The notes below the pieces were generated by a model, which was not told where the DNA came from, did no database searches, and saw only the letters and a program-made list of their open reading frames with translations. Position numbers and translations under genes: made by a program. Shown here piece after piece: positions 11,701 through 25,670 of a DNA stretch of 64,000 nucleotides. The stretch is from Stratiolaelaps scimitus (Eukaryota; Arthropoda; Arachnida; Mesostigmata; Laelapidae), in contig JABWDB010000002.1 of the NCBI GenBank assembly GCA_019614645.1, forward strand, positions 12,437,501 through 12,501,500. Reading direction: 5' to 3'. How positions within the stretch are numbered: the stretch's first letter is position 1; each line of letters starts with the position of its first letter.

Positions 11701-14130
11701 ACAACAACAGCAACAACAATAACACTATCTGGGTTCGTCATGGATAGACCCGCAGCGCGTTTTTTTGTTGCTTTGGCCCGTTCGATTTAGTCTTCTTTTT
11801 CGGTTGAGGAGGGGTGAACGGTGTTCCTATCCGGCTGGACAGCGGCTTGTTGCCCTCGGAGTTGTCCATACACAGTTGAATATACTGAAATCTTAATGTA
11901 GTGCATATTGACGTGTTGTTTGCCATACAGATTTTTTGTTAATTTCACATTTTTATTGCCCATCGACAAGTGCGGTATCACCGACAAGCGGTTGCGGTCG
12001 AAGAGTTGTTACTATATATATATATACATATATATCATATTACTGGGACATACATAAACAGTCGGTCAGTTAGTCGCCTCGAGAGGTATCGGAACAGTTG
12101 GACGCCGCGAACCACACGACTCGAATTGGTTACCGGCGATTTCGCTTCGTTCGGCAGATGACATTTGCAAAGGTCGGTCGGCTGAAACGAGATCTTCAGA
12201 CAGACGTACGGACCCGTCAAGTCAAAGTGAATTGGTTCGTTGTTTTAGAGGCGAGCACTTCCTATGGCTGGGAATGAGGCGCCTCGTTTCGAGGTAGGGG
12301 GAAGGTAGGTAGGTCCGCCGAGGAGTTGCCTATTCTTCAATATAATAATCCCGGCTCCATGTCCCGTTTTGTCCTATCCACATTTTACTGGAGATGCCTG
12401 TTGACATGGCGAGACATGGCCACAATGTGCCCGTCAGTGCACCCGTCAGACTTAGCCGTTTAAATGTTGATTAATCAGAGTGAAACCGTTGGACGGATGT
12501 GAATAACGGTAGGCACCAACAGCGAGAACGACTATCCACCGTCAAAAGACTGAGCGGGGGTTGACTGCACCATCGATTCACGGTCAGCCAGAGAACGATT
12601 GGCGGCGTATCACCACTGGCCGTCAGCGACCAGAGAGATCACCACCACTAGCAGCAGCAGCAGCAGAATCACCACAAACATCGCCGTCATCACGTTCGGT
12701 CTTGGTGCTTGCCCGACGACTCTGCGAGATTGCCACGAGACCGCACTGTTCCTGTAGTCTTATGCAAGCGCAATTCCGGCAGACAGTCTCCGTTGGCATC
12801 GGCAGGCGTAGTATAGTCGGCAATGTCTATGCTTGCGCATAGACAGGCTCGCGCAACGCTCAAAGACCGTGCGCGTGTGCCTTTGGACGTTCTCGACTGC
12901 CGTGGCGCCCGCATCTCGCCGGGGCGGCGGCGGCGGTGGCTGTCGCCGTTGCTACTCAATTGCTTGGTCAATCAGTGGCTTCGTCGATGTCGATTTCTCG
13001 TGTTGACGCACGCTCGCTCACACAGCTCACTCACGCATACGCCATGCAGGAATACACGCGCAACGATACCCATTACTCCGCCATACCGCCATTGTCAGCA
13101 GCAGCAGCGGGAGCGTTAGTCAGTAAACGCTCGCACCGTAACCGCTCATCCTCTCCATCGATGCCGTGGACAATTTCTCCGCACTGGGGAGGTCCGCGGG
13201 GAGAAGGCACAATCACCGGCTGCTACAACACATTAACTATGACTACTGGCTGCCGACCTTTTTTCCACTCGGTAGTTCAGTCTATCTACTGAACTATTGT
13301 AGTTATACATTTACCATTGAACGTCGCTGCTGAGCGGGGAATGCGCAGCGCGAGTCGCAACGGCATCAGAAACAATCAGTATCACAGTTGCACGACTGCA
13401 GATCGTCGTCATTCGAGGACGAGCGAGCTCGTCTAGCTGATTCGTTCGCCCCAATCAGTTTCTGTGTTATATAACAGAGAATCTCTCTCTCTCTCTCTCG
13501 CTCTCTCTCTGAAGCTTCTACAAATCTCTCCTATTCCCGTTTTCTATCTCTCTCTCTCTCTCTCTCTCGGGATTCTCTCCTTCGGTCTGTGTGTCTGTCT
13601 CCCTGTTCGTCCAGCTTTCTCCTCCACCTCGTCGTCGTCGTCGTCGCGCGAAAGGAAGCTGCTGAGTGACTCAGTTGAGCGAGCGCGCCAAGCTGCGTGA
13701 GGGACCGGCCAAGCGAGCGCCGTCGCGGCGCTACATCGCGCCGTCACAGTTAGTCTAGTATATAATAGTATCGCTCTTCCATGTTCGTTTGTCACTCTCT
13801 GCTCGCTGTCACGCTCGCCCGCCCGCCCGCCTGCTCGCGTTTCTATCCACAACCATATATATATATATATATATTATGCGTTACGACCGACTCGTCACAT
13901 GCTTGCTGTGGATGATGTCGCGACCGCTACCGACACCACACCGCTGCCGGGCTCGTTGTTGAGTCAGCCCCCGCCTTTCACCGACGACAGCAGCAGCGGG
14001 CCGGTCCCTTTTGACGAGGATCAGGGGCGTTTACGCTGAGCTGTGTCGCTCACTGCGCGACAGAGACTCGCGCACACTTCCCACAAGTTTGCCATCATCA
14101 TTCATTCATTCGCGGACTCATTCTTTCTTT

Positions 14131-14162
<32 letters not shown>

Positions 14163-15298
14163 CTGCATCGCAATTCCGCTCTCGCGAGTCGACTGCCCTC
14201 GTCGGCGCCGGCGCTGTCATTGCTCGACGCCTAAGCTGGGCCAGTTGCTCGCCGCGTTACGTGTTGTTGTGGTGGTGTCGTTGTCGCTGGTTAGCTACGC
14301 GAGTGCTACGCTGTCGTCCTGTAGCAGTGCCAATTCGTCGATGAGCTCGTCGGTCGGTCGGTCGGTCTGCCTCGTAGTCATCGTCACTTCCTTTGTATTC
14401 TAGCATACCACCCCTGCCGCTGCTGCTGCTGTCGCATGCAGCCACCCCGCCGAAGACGGGTATAACTAGCTAATAACTCTCTCCCTCCTCTCGCCGCTGG
14501 TGGCTCATCACCGCCAACGCAGGATCAGCTAGAGAGAGCCGTCGATAGGGCCGACTCACGCGGCAGGAACTCGATACGGTGGTGACAAAAAGCAGCTCAA
14601 ACAATTACGACGACAGTTGAAGAAACGTCGAACGACGGCTCGGGCGCCAAAAATATTGGCCAACTTGATTTGCACTTCGCTCAACTCCGTCCGGCGGTGC
14701 TCGCGTCCTCGTCTCGAGGTCTGCTGAAGATCGGCGAGACTGTCCAGAGACGGACGCGCTTCGTAAACAATCCCGATAGGTCCGGCTGATTTCGGCTGAT
14801 CACGGAGAAGACGAGTGGTTCGGGTTGTACATTGTGCAAGTCTAATGTGCCGATGTGATAAGGCCAAAGTGATAGGTAGTGGACTCTGAAAAAAGAAAAA
14901 AGGCAGACAGTTTTTCCACGTTGTTCGTGCTGGATAGCAACAACACTAAGAGGCATTATCATACAGTCATAGAACAGGAGAAGCGGTTGACGAGCGGAAC
15001 GCCGCTGACAGCAGTGGACTTGTTTTGCAGTGGAGTGATAACAGCAATCCGTCGAATGTGTCTGTCAGGTCCTTCCTGTGCCACGGAAAATAGAATCGGA
15101 CTTCGGGCGTAGAGAAGTCGCAAGTCGAAATAGGTGCAGAATATAATAGAACAATAGAAACGCGATTCGTGGGTGGAAGCAACGGCGGAGAGACATCATT
15201 GACACACAGAGAGAGAAGCGAGAGAGAGCGAGAGAGAGACAGAGAGAGAACGAGCGTGCTAGCGAAAGTCCAGCACAGATCGACCAGAGGAGAATACG
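8789..15298. promoter_or_regulatory. Promoter/5' UTR-like region between RNASEK and phafin
   Basis: This 6.5 kb interval separates the divergent RNASEK (minus) and phafin (plus) start codons. It is GC-richer than its surroundings and full of low-complexity motifs typical of arthropod promoters and 5' leaders. There are (CT)n tracts near 11393-11409, 13483-13520, 13547-13568 and 14135-14162, and a (GA)n tract at about 15209-15249, shortly before the phafin ATG. CAG/CAA runs occur near 11690-11720 and 12650-12666, and a (TA)n tract at about 13855-13874. The many short reading frames here are compositional artefacts: none shows a domain or a consistent splice chain. CT/GA tracts are candidate GAGA-factor-type sites, which is inference. 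Confidence 0.4.
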
Positions 15299-18200
15299 AT
15301 GAGCGATTCAACGGACGCAGTTGCGGTGGCTACGCCCGCTGAGTCTGTTCAGAAGCTGGAGGCTACTAATAAGTCGGACACAACTGCTGCTGCGGTTACC
15401 TCTATCACAAATGGCGAGTCAGCTAAGCTGGCTGACGAACGCGATTCTGCCGCTTGTGCCACCACAAAACGAGTTGTTCTGACAGAACAGCAACAGAAAC
15501 AGCAGCAACAGCGGGGAGAGCGGAGGGAAACGCCACAGCCAGAGATGACACAGATGGAGGGCGACGAAGCGACGAACACAGTAGACAAGGGGAAGCCGGT
15601 CCCGGAAAGCACGGAAGTTCTCGGGGCGAAAATGAAGATCCGAGAAGCCGGCGGTGAAATCGAGGTGCAGGAGGTATCGATGGACATCGGAGCCGAAGTG
15701 CCGGAAATGATCGAGCCAACGATCCGAGCTGTTTCCGCCTCCGGTGAGGTTGTTGAGTTCAAGAACAGCAGCGGTGATACCCGAAAGGATGATCGACAGG
15801 TGTACGATGAACAGGCGAGGAAAGTGTCGACGAAAAAAGCCGTGACTGAAGAGAAATCGAAGGACACAGCAGGGCCGACAACAGTCGAACCCGCCCAGGA
15901 ACCCTGCAATTTCAAAGTTGTCGGCGTGGACATCGACAGCGATGGTACTATGACTACGATTCCTTTTGAGGGTCCGTCGTCAACTGCTTTCGTGTTACGG
16001 CGGCATCATTGTTTATATAATAGTTTATTGCTATATAGCGTTTGCTGCTGCCGCTACTGTCTGGCAACTATGTTGATGAATAATTATGCCGAAGTGCTGT
16101 ATCGTTTCTAAGCTACATCTTTGTAGCTGGGAGCTATTGCATACCGTCGTGCTGAGACATTGCACGAGTACACGCACTGAACGGTGCTGTGTGGCGTGAA
16201 GCTCTTTGTACAGCGTTCTTCCGTGAGGGGTGTCAATGATAATCATTTGCGTTGCTCTTAGTGGCGTGTCATCCGATCATGTCTGCTCTTCCTGTGGTCC
16301 AACGGTTCCGGGCCCTTTTTTAATCAATCCATGCCTTGCCGAATATACTAGTTAACGTCGTTGTACAAGTGCGATACGATGACATCGTCATGATTTGACA
16401 TCATCGCTGGCGACGTGTCATAGCTGTCCATATCAAATGGTAATGGCAGCTAACAAAGGTGGTAATGGATTAAATCGGGTGACTGAATCGGTTCAAATGG
16501 GGGTATCCGAATTCATTTCACCTGCTCCAATAGTTCATCTCACCTGTCTAGCTCACTATAGAGAATCTTCTTGGGTGCTGAGTTAATCCACCGTCGTACA
16601 GCAGGTACGATCTCAGGCACCAGTGCATGACAATCGCGAGAACCGCAATATGGCATCGCTAGACTGGAAGGCCCGTGTTCGGTTTACCGTGTTTATCTGT
16701 GAGTTCAAATCTGCGCTTGTTGGTTTGAAGTCGTAGAAGAGAGCTATATCAGCGAACTATCTCAAACATTCTCTACAGGCTTATGTCGTTTTCAAAAGCT
16801 TGTTGTACTTTCAGCGAGTGGTACGTTGGTTTTTAGGGTGGAAATCAATGGTGTCTGCACCAGGTTTTAGGGGGGGGGGCTCCTGTTAATTGAAAAGTGT
16901 GTAGATATTTATGAAGTATGCACCTCGCTTCGATTACACGACGTCTATTCGATCGCAGTGCACTACGGTGTCATCAATACTAGTATTTCACTTGCGCCAA
17001 ATAGGCCCTTAGCCATTGTGCCAAGAGGGAAGAGGTCAAGGTGGCAAAGAATTTGCCCGAAGAAATACACTCCTTGTAGAACTCAGACCCTTAATTAGCT
17101 TTTCATTATTGAAATTTCGACAGTGATATATACGTCGAGGTGACAAGGTCTCAGCATACACTACGCATGAATAACGGCCTCGGCATAGATGTCCCGTTTA
17201 TCCACGTTGAGCTGTTCATTCACGATAGGAGAGCCCTGCCTCAGTGAACGATAAGGCTCAACTAATATTTCGCTATCTAAAACAAGTAACAGGGAACTTA
17301 CCTACTAGTTTGATTTATGTTTTGATTTCGAGCGCGTGAATACGATTTAATCACTTTTGCAACCCTCGATCGAGCGTTAGTCTCGATCGACACCTATCGA
17401 CGATCTAATCATATTCATTACGTGTATGCCTATGTTGAAACAATGTAACCATTAAAGCCAACGATCTGTTGCGTGTGTATGAGCACAGGTCAAGACACCT
17501 CGCATGTGTCCCCAGATCGAAATTGAACTTCAAACATTTCGAAGGTTGAGTCACTCCGTTTCGATGACTATTGCAGAGAGGGTTTTTCAGGTCAACCCGC
17601 TGTACCCCCCTCGTCATTGAGCGCGGCCCAATAAATGAGCTGTCTTGACCCCTAAACGGCAACTCGAGATGTTATTTGGGAGTCGGAGCCGCGGCAAATC
17701 TCACAATCACCCCAACGGTTGCCCTCCCCACGTCCCATAGAGCGTCGTTGTGATACTTGGGACTCATTGCATTGAAGATTGATTGAGGATCACAGTAGTA
17801 GGCAGACTGCCACACAGCCCAAGAGAGTCAGATCGAGTCAGAGGTGCTTCTTGACAGTGTAACGTTCAGTGAGAGCGGACACCGAAAAGCCGTGTGCGCA
17901 AGGATGCCTATTCTTGGTTATCTCAAGGAGTTGAGGAGCGCCGTTCTTTCAGACGGTGCCAATTCTGATTCGAATCGTGCCGGCAATGGTAAATGTCTCT
18001 CTAAATGTCTGTCTTCTAGTGTCTTGCCTGTGTCTTGCCTCGAATCGAGATTTATAGAATATACATGATACCCTTTCGATGAGTCCAGGATGTTGTTCTG
18101 CATGAACGATTTCTCAGGCCAGCTGGTGAAACTGCACGATCACCATTGTCACTATGGTTAACACACGTTCCCCGACGTGGAACCAACTAGCATCGTATCG

Positions 18201-21200
18201 TAGGCTTAAAATTCGAATGATAACGCATGAAAGTGTACGTGCGAGTATACAGTTTTCTACGTAGTAGTCGATCGTGATTCGACGCGCAGCTACACGTCAT
18301 TCACTGCCAAGCTGGCTCAACACTGTACTCATAGTGATGGTTGTACAAGACTGCCCATGTATCCATCTGTAGACTTAACTGAAAACAGCGTTCGGGCTAC
18401 ACCGGATAATGAGATAGATGGCAGAATCGGATAATTAAGTATAATCCCTCTGTGCTCACGTCTTGTATTCTTTGATGAAATGCATTTCAGCGAATACTCG
18501 GGCAAATGCGGAACGAATTCAAAATGTGGAGAACTGCTTCGGATCATCGGGACAGGTAATTCGTGCTGCTTCTCGGGTGTGAAGACATCTGCAGATCGCT
18601 TTTACTTGCTTTAATTAGGTAGACGGATTCGACAGAAGTGGTTTACACAAAGCAAACAAACCGTGCCGGCTCTAGGATTCGTCGGACCCTGTCTAGGTTT
18701 CGTTGGAGTAGGTCGCTAGGTAATTATTATTATTAGTGGAAGCAAGACAATCGTATTCGTGTTGTGCAAGGCGTCACGTTCACGCCACTTATGGCTTCGG
18801 CCTGAAGCTTTTCCAACTAGCCTGTGTTTGGTTCGGCTTAAGTGTTAATGAATCGTTAGAATTAATAACTTCAAACGTTACAATATCCCTATTAAATGTC
18901 GCAACCGTCGCAATTGCACAAATTGGCTGTTTTTGCCGACCGCAATCGAGCATCCTTCATGTCAACGCTACACCTTCTGGGTGGTGCTAATTAGCAGATA
19001 TTTCAATGTCGGCATTATACTTTAGCCATTATTCCATATAAGCGCTCGATGTTGAAAGTAGACGTCAATCGTTATGTATCGATCTGTGTGAATTACTATA
19101 GTAATAATAATAATTATTATTATTAGTTATGACTAACACATACACACGTATACAACGCGTGTTTGTGTGTTCTTTAAATGACGACAGCCACGAGTATTTA
19201 GCTTAGCTGTTATAGTAGAGATAAAAATATAAGCGTTAAGCTCTGGTGTGTACTCGCGAGTGATATTTGCGATCAGTCGAGTCGATGTAATTCGTAGAAT
19301 TAAAACGCCATCGTCGCAACAGCTAGATTAAATGCTAGTACAACATTTTTCAAAATTCTTGACTATACCACATTAAAAACGAATCTGAGTTTCGTAACGT
19401 TTCAATTCGATGTACTGGAGTTATGGCATGAGTGTAACTGTACAGGTTAGGGGAGGATAGATTGACACAATCCGTCTCGGGTATCTCGTAGGGTTGCTGC
19501 ATCGTCAATGTCCGCTATTGTAATCTATAGGAGGATTGAGGTAGCTTGGCTAATTTTCGAGAAACTTAGCCGTAATCTCTAAAGTTCGATTCTCTATTTT
19601 CTCCATACGCCGTTATCATTTACAACAGAAGGGGGTATAGAGCATTGCTGTGCGCTTGGTGCACCAGCTGATCAATCCAAGCTGCCACGCATTGTGAGTC
19701 GATGTGGTAACAACTCCTATCATATTCAGCGCAATAGTAATCTTGTAGTACTGAGTACTACCTAATCAGTCGACGTACTCGCACTGTAACTTGCCGTATA
19801 TCGTGACGCCCTTTGTAGTCGCCGAATCGTGTCCTGCCCTAATCTGCTGCTTAGGCCGACAGATACTGTGACATCAGATGAGTCCCCGATAGATTTGGAA
19901 CGATAAGGACTAACCCTGGCAAGCCAATGACCACAGTGATTTTCGCCATGATTACATCGCAGGGGATCCCAAATTAAAAAGCTACAAATGTCAGCTTCTA
20001 GCTCAAGCAATGCGATTGTCCGTAAAAACTAAACTTTCAACTCAGTGGGTCCTACAGGCTGGCCAATAGACGAGTCGTCGGTTATTTGCGTTCTTTAGAC
20101 GGTGAATCAGTTCGCAAACATTTAGGACCTAGACAAAGAGTGAGCGCTTTGCTAGGACGACTAGGCTACACCCAGCTATTATAGTATACAAACGGCATGG
20201 AACCAATCCAAACCGTCCTTTACCCCATATATAATCGCTTTAGGATGTCGAGATACAGCGTATATCAATATTGAGATATGTTCATTAAAATGAACCATCC
20301 GGTGACTACCACTATACAATATACTGAATATTAATTAAAAAGGTCGCTCCTGTATATGAGTCATTGCTGCGCGTTCAAGGGACCAAGCAGCTCGCTCCCA
20401 CTCTTCCTCTCTCTGTCCGTCTGACGTCTATCGGCCATCATCTCTTTTACGTATACGCAGAAGTAGTTACTTGACGGACCTATCCTGCTGCTCACGGCAG
20501 ATGAGTGTGGTGGCACGATCTGTCGCTGCACAATTTGTTCATCAGCCTAGCAAAGTCATGATGCCACCCAAGTGTGCTCGAAAAGTGCGAGCCACTATTA
20601 CCTGTCATTGCTGGCGGGGAGCAGAAGGTGAGGCGGGGATTATGAGTCGGACATAGAGGAATGGCACTGGCAGTGGACGCTGTTGCCGACAGCGGTTCGC
20701 CACCTCGTGATACAGCAAGGCCAGCGTTGTTGTCTTTGATTGAAAACGTGCTCTCGGGATAGCTAGCACCGGTTGATTTCGAGATGACAACGAGCTCGTT
20801 TAGAAGGGTACATCGTCTCTTGTTGCAGAATAGAACTGAGTGCAACATTATTTTCTAGTGCAACGCTTCCTCGAGAGCGAATGTAACTTTGAGGTGGACG
20901 ATTGCAGCAACGATAAAAGTGGTTACTAGACGCAAACACATGACGTATGCTGATGGAGAATTGAAGATTGGCGATAATTGGGGAAAAAAACTAGAGTGAC
21001 AGTCAAGGTGGGCAGCATTAGGCAGCATCTGTCAGCGGCCCGACAGATAGAGATGTGTCTGAATGTTGGTCTTCATGCAGGTCGCTGAGCCTACCATTGA
21101 CACCCTTTGAGCAATATCTGCCCTGACTAATAGCTGAAATTTAGCCAGCGACGACACTCTGCTGGTAGGGGACACACGAGCAGCTGATCGCAGCATGGGC

Positions 21201-24200
21201 CACAGTGGGTTGAAGCCTAGTCTCGACGAATTCACTCCATATAGAGCAAATAGTGCAGCAGATCACACCAGGCAAATATGAGATTCGTCCAGAACGGAAC
21301 CCACTAGAAGGTCCAACGTACCGCAATCATAGCCTGTATCGAGTCGATTTACTTAACCTGTCAAAGAGGTTCCGTTTCTTGTTGTCCTATGAGCGAGCCT
21401 AGTATTAGTGTGACCTAGTGACAGCACGGGAATGTCAAACGAACCAGCTCAACAGACCTCTGTTATTTTTAGTTATATAGAATTTAGTAGGCCCAATGTT
21501 TGGTTACATTATGTAGACACGCTCACCCAATCGATCGTCGACGACCTGTACAGCATTTACGGTTCACCCATACATTCTTGTTAGTCCCGCGCACACAACG
21601 CACCTGACTGTGGAATATACTCTTGTCACCTTATCGTTTGATAGAGCAATCGGCGCTCAGTTCTCAACGCGCTCTATTGTTCCTTATATATGTGTATATA
21701 AATATATAAACACACAGGCCTCTGTTTACTATTGACATAGGATTTAGTTTAGCTATAAGAGTTGGTTTGAAAGGGCACCTCGACAACACTCAGCGACGTG
21801 TTATGATTGCAAGCCGTAACGATAACTTCGATATTTTAAGTCGCTCTCGTAAACTACGAAGACACGTTTGCCTCAAACGGGTGTGGTAATTCTGTGTAAG
21901 GAATCTCGTTCCGGTTGATTGGTGGGCAAGGTGGGCCAATACCAGAAGGCTCAGTGTGCATCGCGTGGTTCGGGCTGAGCCCGTTGGCATGGTGGTGCAT
22001 TCGTCTGCGCCTCGGTGCAGTCGGAGGAGACACGTAGGTGCACGGGTTCGATCGCCGCCGTTGCACATTTCCATTTAAGGGGTCCGTCTCATGAAGTAAT
22101 GCCACAAGCAGTACCGTGGAGGTCGGAAAATTTACCTGCTCTCATTTGCCTTTAAAATATGAGCTCCCACTTCAATAGCATTGGGCGTATTAAATATGAC
22201 TGCTTTTCTTGAATAATGGGAACGATGATTAAGAGGACAACAGTCGACTTGAGCTGTTTTGATATGAAGGACGAGGACAGCTTCTGTATTTTTCTTCCTT
22301 TGGATTATGCCTAAGAAGGAACACTTTGGATTATCCCAAAATGATGGGACCAAATTTCCCACCCGACAAGGAGAGAATCTTTGGGTTTCTTTATCCTACT
22401 TCTTCATCTGCCGATTCATGCCGGGTAGCGGGACCGAACAGCTGGTGCCGACACTCACTCATAGTAACACCTAAACGGTATCTGCCACGGCCGATCATAC
22501 AGGAGAACAGCTAAAAGTAATTAGCCCAATAAAAAATGGCTATACCAATTGAGTAGTGCGGGGAAACTTAAGTCATATGTAACCTCTAATATACATGACA
22601 CGATTAGTGGTAGTCGAACATCTCAGGTCGGCTATACATACTAGTTGGAATTACTACACTATTGTCGGCACAACAATAGCTAGAATAATTACACATATTG
22701 TTGTAGAATAACTAATCACTACTATTGTCGATTTCGTTTCATTAATGCAACAACAGTCGTTGCGGGCTCCCGGTCGCGTTCTCGTCGGAGAGGGTGTCCT
22801 CACGAAAATGTGCCGCAAAAAGACGAAGCCTCGACAAGTGTTCCTGTTCAACGACATCCTTGTTTATGGAAATATCCTCATACCGAAGAAGAAGTACATC
22901 AAGCAGCACATAATCCCATTGGAAAAAGTCTGGTTAGTGCAGTTTCACTACTCATCTGCCAATGATTGAAATTCTGATATGCTGTTACAGCAAGTTTGCC
23001 TAGGAGAAGATATCTGAATGGTGCTTAATCGTAGTTCCCTATCCCACGTGTTAACATCTAACGCGCTAACCCTAACGACAAACCAGCATTGTTGGTTCGT
23101 ATTGATCACAGCATCGCCGTAAGTCAGGCTAGCTTGGCCGAGCCGTAACCGAAGCGATGTAGAACTGGCTAATTCAGATGTTGCCTTCGGTCGAACTCTA
23201 TTTTTCTTAGTTGATTCGCCGATTCCTCTAGGGTCTAGGTGTCGTACTTGAGCCATTTATATTATTCATCCCTTGGGTAGAATTCACGTGTGACGACCGA
23301 CGCGTATGTAGATGGCCGTGACCTTTTGGATTATAGTCTACAGCATCAATGTGAACGCTCTTATCGTTCTTGTTGACGTCATAGTACTAGCTCATGGAAA
23401 TATAATCTCATATCCGTCTTGATCATTAAAAAAAAAATATATATATATATATACATGTAAATATAAAAGATAGAGAGAGAGAAAGAGAACATCGCTCCAT
23501 CTGAAAATCGCTTGATACGCAGCTATACAACAATTCATATGGTTGTTTGATTCCAGCTTAGAGAATATTGAGGAGAGCGCTGACATGTCTCATGGATGGG
23601 TGATCCGGACCCCAACGAAGTCATTTGTCGTGTTCGCCGCGTCGAAGACTGAAAAACAACAGTGGATGACCCATATTAACACCTGCATTAACGAACTGCT
23701 AAAAAAGAGTATGTATGACGTAAATGCTGTGCGATTATTCCTCCAGTTCAGCTCTGTCTATCTTGCTGACTTCTGTCCCCGGCATCTTGAATCATTCTAA
23801 TCGTTCCCCTCAGCAATATCGAACTTTTTTTTTGCATTTTGCTCTCTTCCTGACTCCTAGTGTCTGCTTTGTCTTGCAGTGCCACGACGTATGTCATAGT
23901 TAGCTTAGGCTAGATGCAGCTGCTGGCGGCAGGACATTTGTCTCGTGAGGGAGTTGTTATATAGTACTTCGTTTTTCTTTTTTGATTATAGAAGAACAGT
24001 TTGAACAATGTTGTTCCCGTTATCGGCAGTGATAATTTGCTGTTTGGTTATCACGATAATCACGATCGTCGTCACGACACTGATCAGCGATTATCATTGA
24101 TCATTGTTTTTAACTATGTAGACAACACTCTTTCGCTAAATCACCGAGCGCACATTTGCTTTCAGCTGGAAAGCATCCCTCAAAGGATCATGCTGCGGTA

Positions 24201-25670
24201 TGGGTGCCCGATTCTGGTGCGGGCAAATGTATGGTCTGCAAAGAGACAAAATTCACATTGCTCAACCGTAGGGTAAGTGTGCACGTGTATGTATATATAT
24301 ATATATGTACTAATATTTTTTTTTTCGACAGCCTCCCATGTTTATGAGCAACACACTGAATTATGAACTGTCATGATGTAATGTTAATTGCTGCGTTTTT
24401 TTTTTAATACTATGTGAGCGCATCTGTTATCTGTTATAAGATGCAGTATCCTATGTCTACAATTATGACCATTATAATTATTGCTATTCATTTTCGATTT
24501 CCATCGGCTCGTCTTCTTGAACGATTGCAGCATCACTGCCGCAAGTGTGGCTGTGTTGTTTGCGGCAACTGCTCGCAACACAAGTTCATGCTGCCGTCTC
24601 AGTCGTCGAAGCCGCTTCGGGTATGTGACACATGCTATCAAACGTTGTCAATGGGCAAAGGTGATTTCGCCGATGTCGATCTGTCGGCCGCTCCGAGGTT
24701 GCCTGACTCAAAGCCGCCGGCGAAGACGAAAGACGATTCGAGGACAGGCGGCGCTAAAGAGCAGCTAAGCTCATCTCGGGATGACACCACCGATGATTCG
24801 GATGACGATGAGGACGACGGTCCTGATCAGAGTGCCGCCGAACAGGCCCAACTCAAGGAGGAGAAGGTAGGCTCGACGACGGTCCACCCTAATCGGATGG
24901 CTATATCGATCACGATGTTATGTTGTAGCGCGACAACTCAATCCAATCATGGAGTGAGTGGCGCCACATGGATTGACATCGCCGTATCGTTAATTATACT
25001 GGCAATGCCATTTTGTCATGATATGACTATAGACTATGTGCGATGTACTGTTAAACTACGTGTATATATTATCAGTTATATGTACAAAATAGCGACCTCT
25101 AGGCCTTCTACGGTCTTCAACGAATGCACGTTATCTCGCCAATATCTGTATCGTACCAATCAATCGTTGCTGTGTCCTTCATAGACCATACCCCTCAGCC
25201 CTCTATCTCCTCATTCCCGTAAGCGATTTCGCCTCCATCGAGGTAAGGCGCGCGCTTTTCTACATTTCGATGAATTCCAATTCGTTCCGTTCGTACCAAC
25301 CGTGTGCTGAATTTTCCTGCATTTGTTCTGCACCTTCCCAAACCCGCTTCGGCTTCTTTGCCATTTCTACACTGTTCCATCGGGTCCGAACTAATTCGTG
25401 GCTCTACGTCTTTCTCTGTCTCTCCGCATTTCCTCTCTACCGAATTCGTCACCGTATTTGTCACGCACATTCTCATCACAGTGGATCTTTCAGCCGACGT
25501 TCTACTCTGGCAGCGATGCGAACAAGGAGGAGTGCACCCACACGGACCAATCTGCCACGATCCCGAACGAAGACGGCCAGGCGCAGAAGAACGAAGCCTG
25601 CTCTCAGGCTCAGGAGAAGTTCGACGCGATGAAGATCACGGCTGAAGAAGGCGCGAAGACGAACCAGTAA
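15299..25670 (+). CDS. rush: Phafin / PLEKHF-type PH and FYVE domain protein (fly rush homologue)
   Basis: Eight proposed exons: 15299-15944, 17953-17988, 18491-18555, 22757-22932, 23557-23708, 24166-24272, 24531-24866 and 25494-25670. All junctions are GT-AG and in phase, giving 564 residues. From exon 3 on the match to phafin is strong: RIQNVENCFGSSGQ, a PH domain at about 250-357 (PGRVLVGEGVLTKMCRKK, FLFNDILVYGN, KQHIIPLE, GWVIRTPTKSFVVFAA) and a FYVE zinc finger at about 366-428 (WVPD, NRRHHCRKCG, LPSQSSKPLRVCDTCY). An acidic run DDSDDDEDDG and an FYSGSD tail follow, as in the fly protein. The FYVE finger binds PtdIns3P, so the protein should act on early endosomes. Known phafins have only about 20 residues before the VENCFG motif. 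Here exons 1 and 2 add about 227, mostly Lys/Glu/Thr-rich and unstructured, so they could instead belong to another transcript. Exons 3-8 are secure (about 0.95); exons 1-2 are tentative (about 0.45). Confidence 0.85.
15945..22756 (+). other. Large introns at the 5' end of the phafin gene
   Basis: Apart from the short exons at 17953-17988 and 18491-18555, I see no coding exon in this 6.8 kb. It contains a poly-G run near 16869-16880, AAT/ATT runs near 18726 and 19105-19125, and a SINE at about 21930-22130. If the first exon belongs to another gene, the phafin promoter could lie here. Confidence 0.45.
21930..22130 (+). repeat. tRNA-derived SINE, family A, copy 1
   Basis: The sequence carries 'catggtggtgcattcg', then a B-box-like 'gggttcgatc', then 'ggggtccgtct' and 'gcagtaccgtgga'. 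The same blocks occur in the same order at about 43845-44040, and the last part recurs at about 61845-61935. The RNA polymerase III B-box motif and dispersed copies indicate a tRNA-derived SINE. It sits in a phafin intron, in the sense direction. Confidence 0.75.

Noticed and set aside
14011..14403. Ser/Leu-rich frame of 130 codons
   Set aside because: Built largely from the CT repeat; no conserved sequence and no consistent exon junction.
17844..18068. 74-codon frame as an independent small gene
   Set aside because: Only 17953-17988 has matching acceptor, donor and phase for the phafin chain; the rest shows no coding signal.
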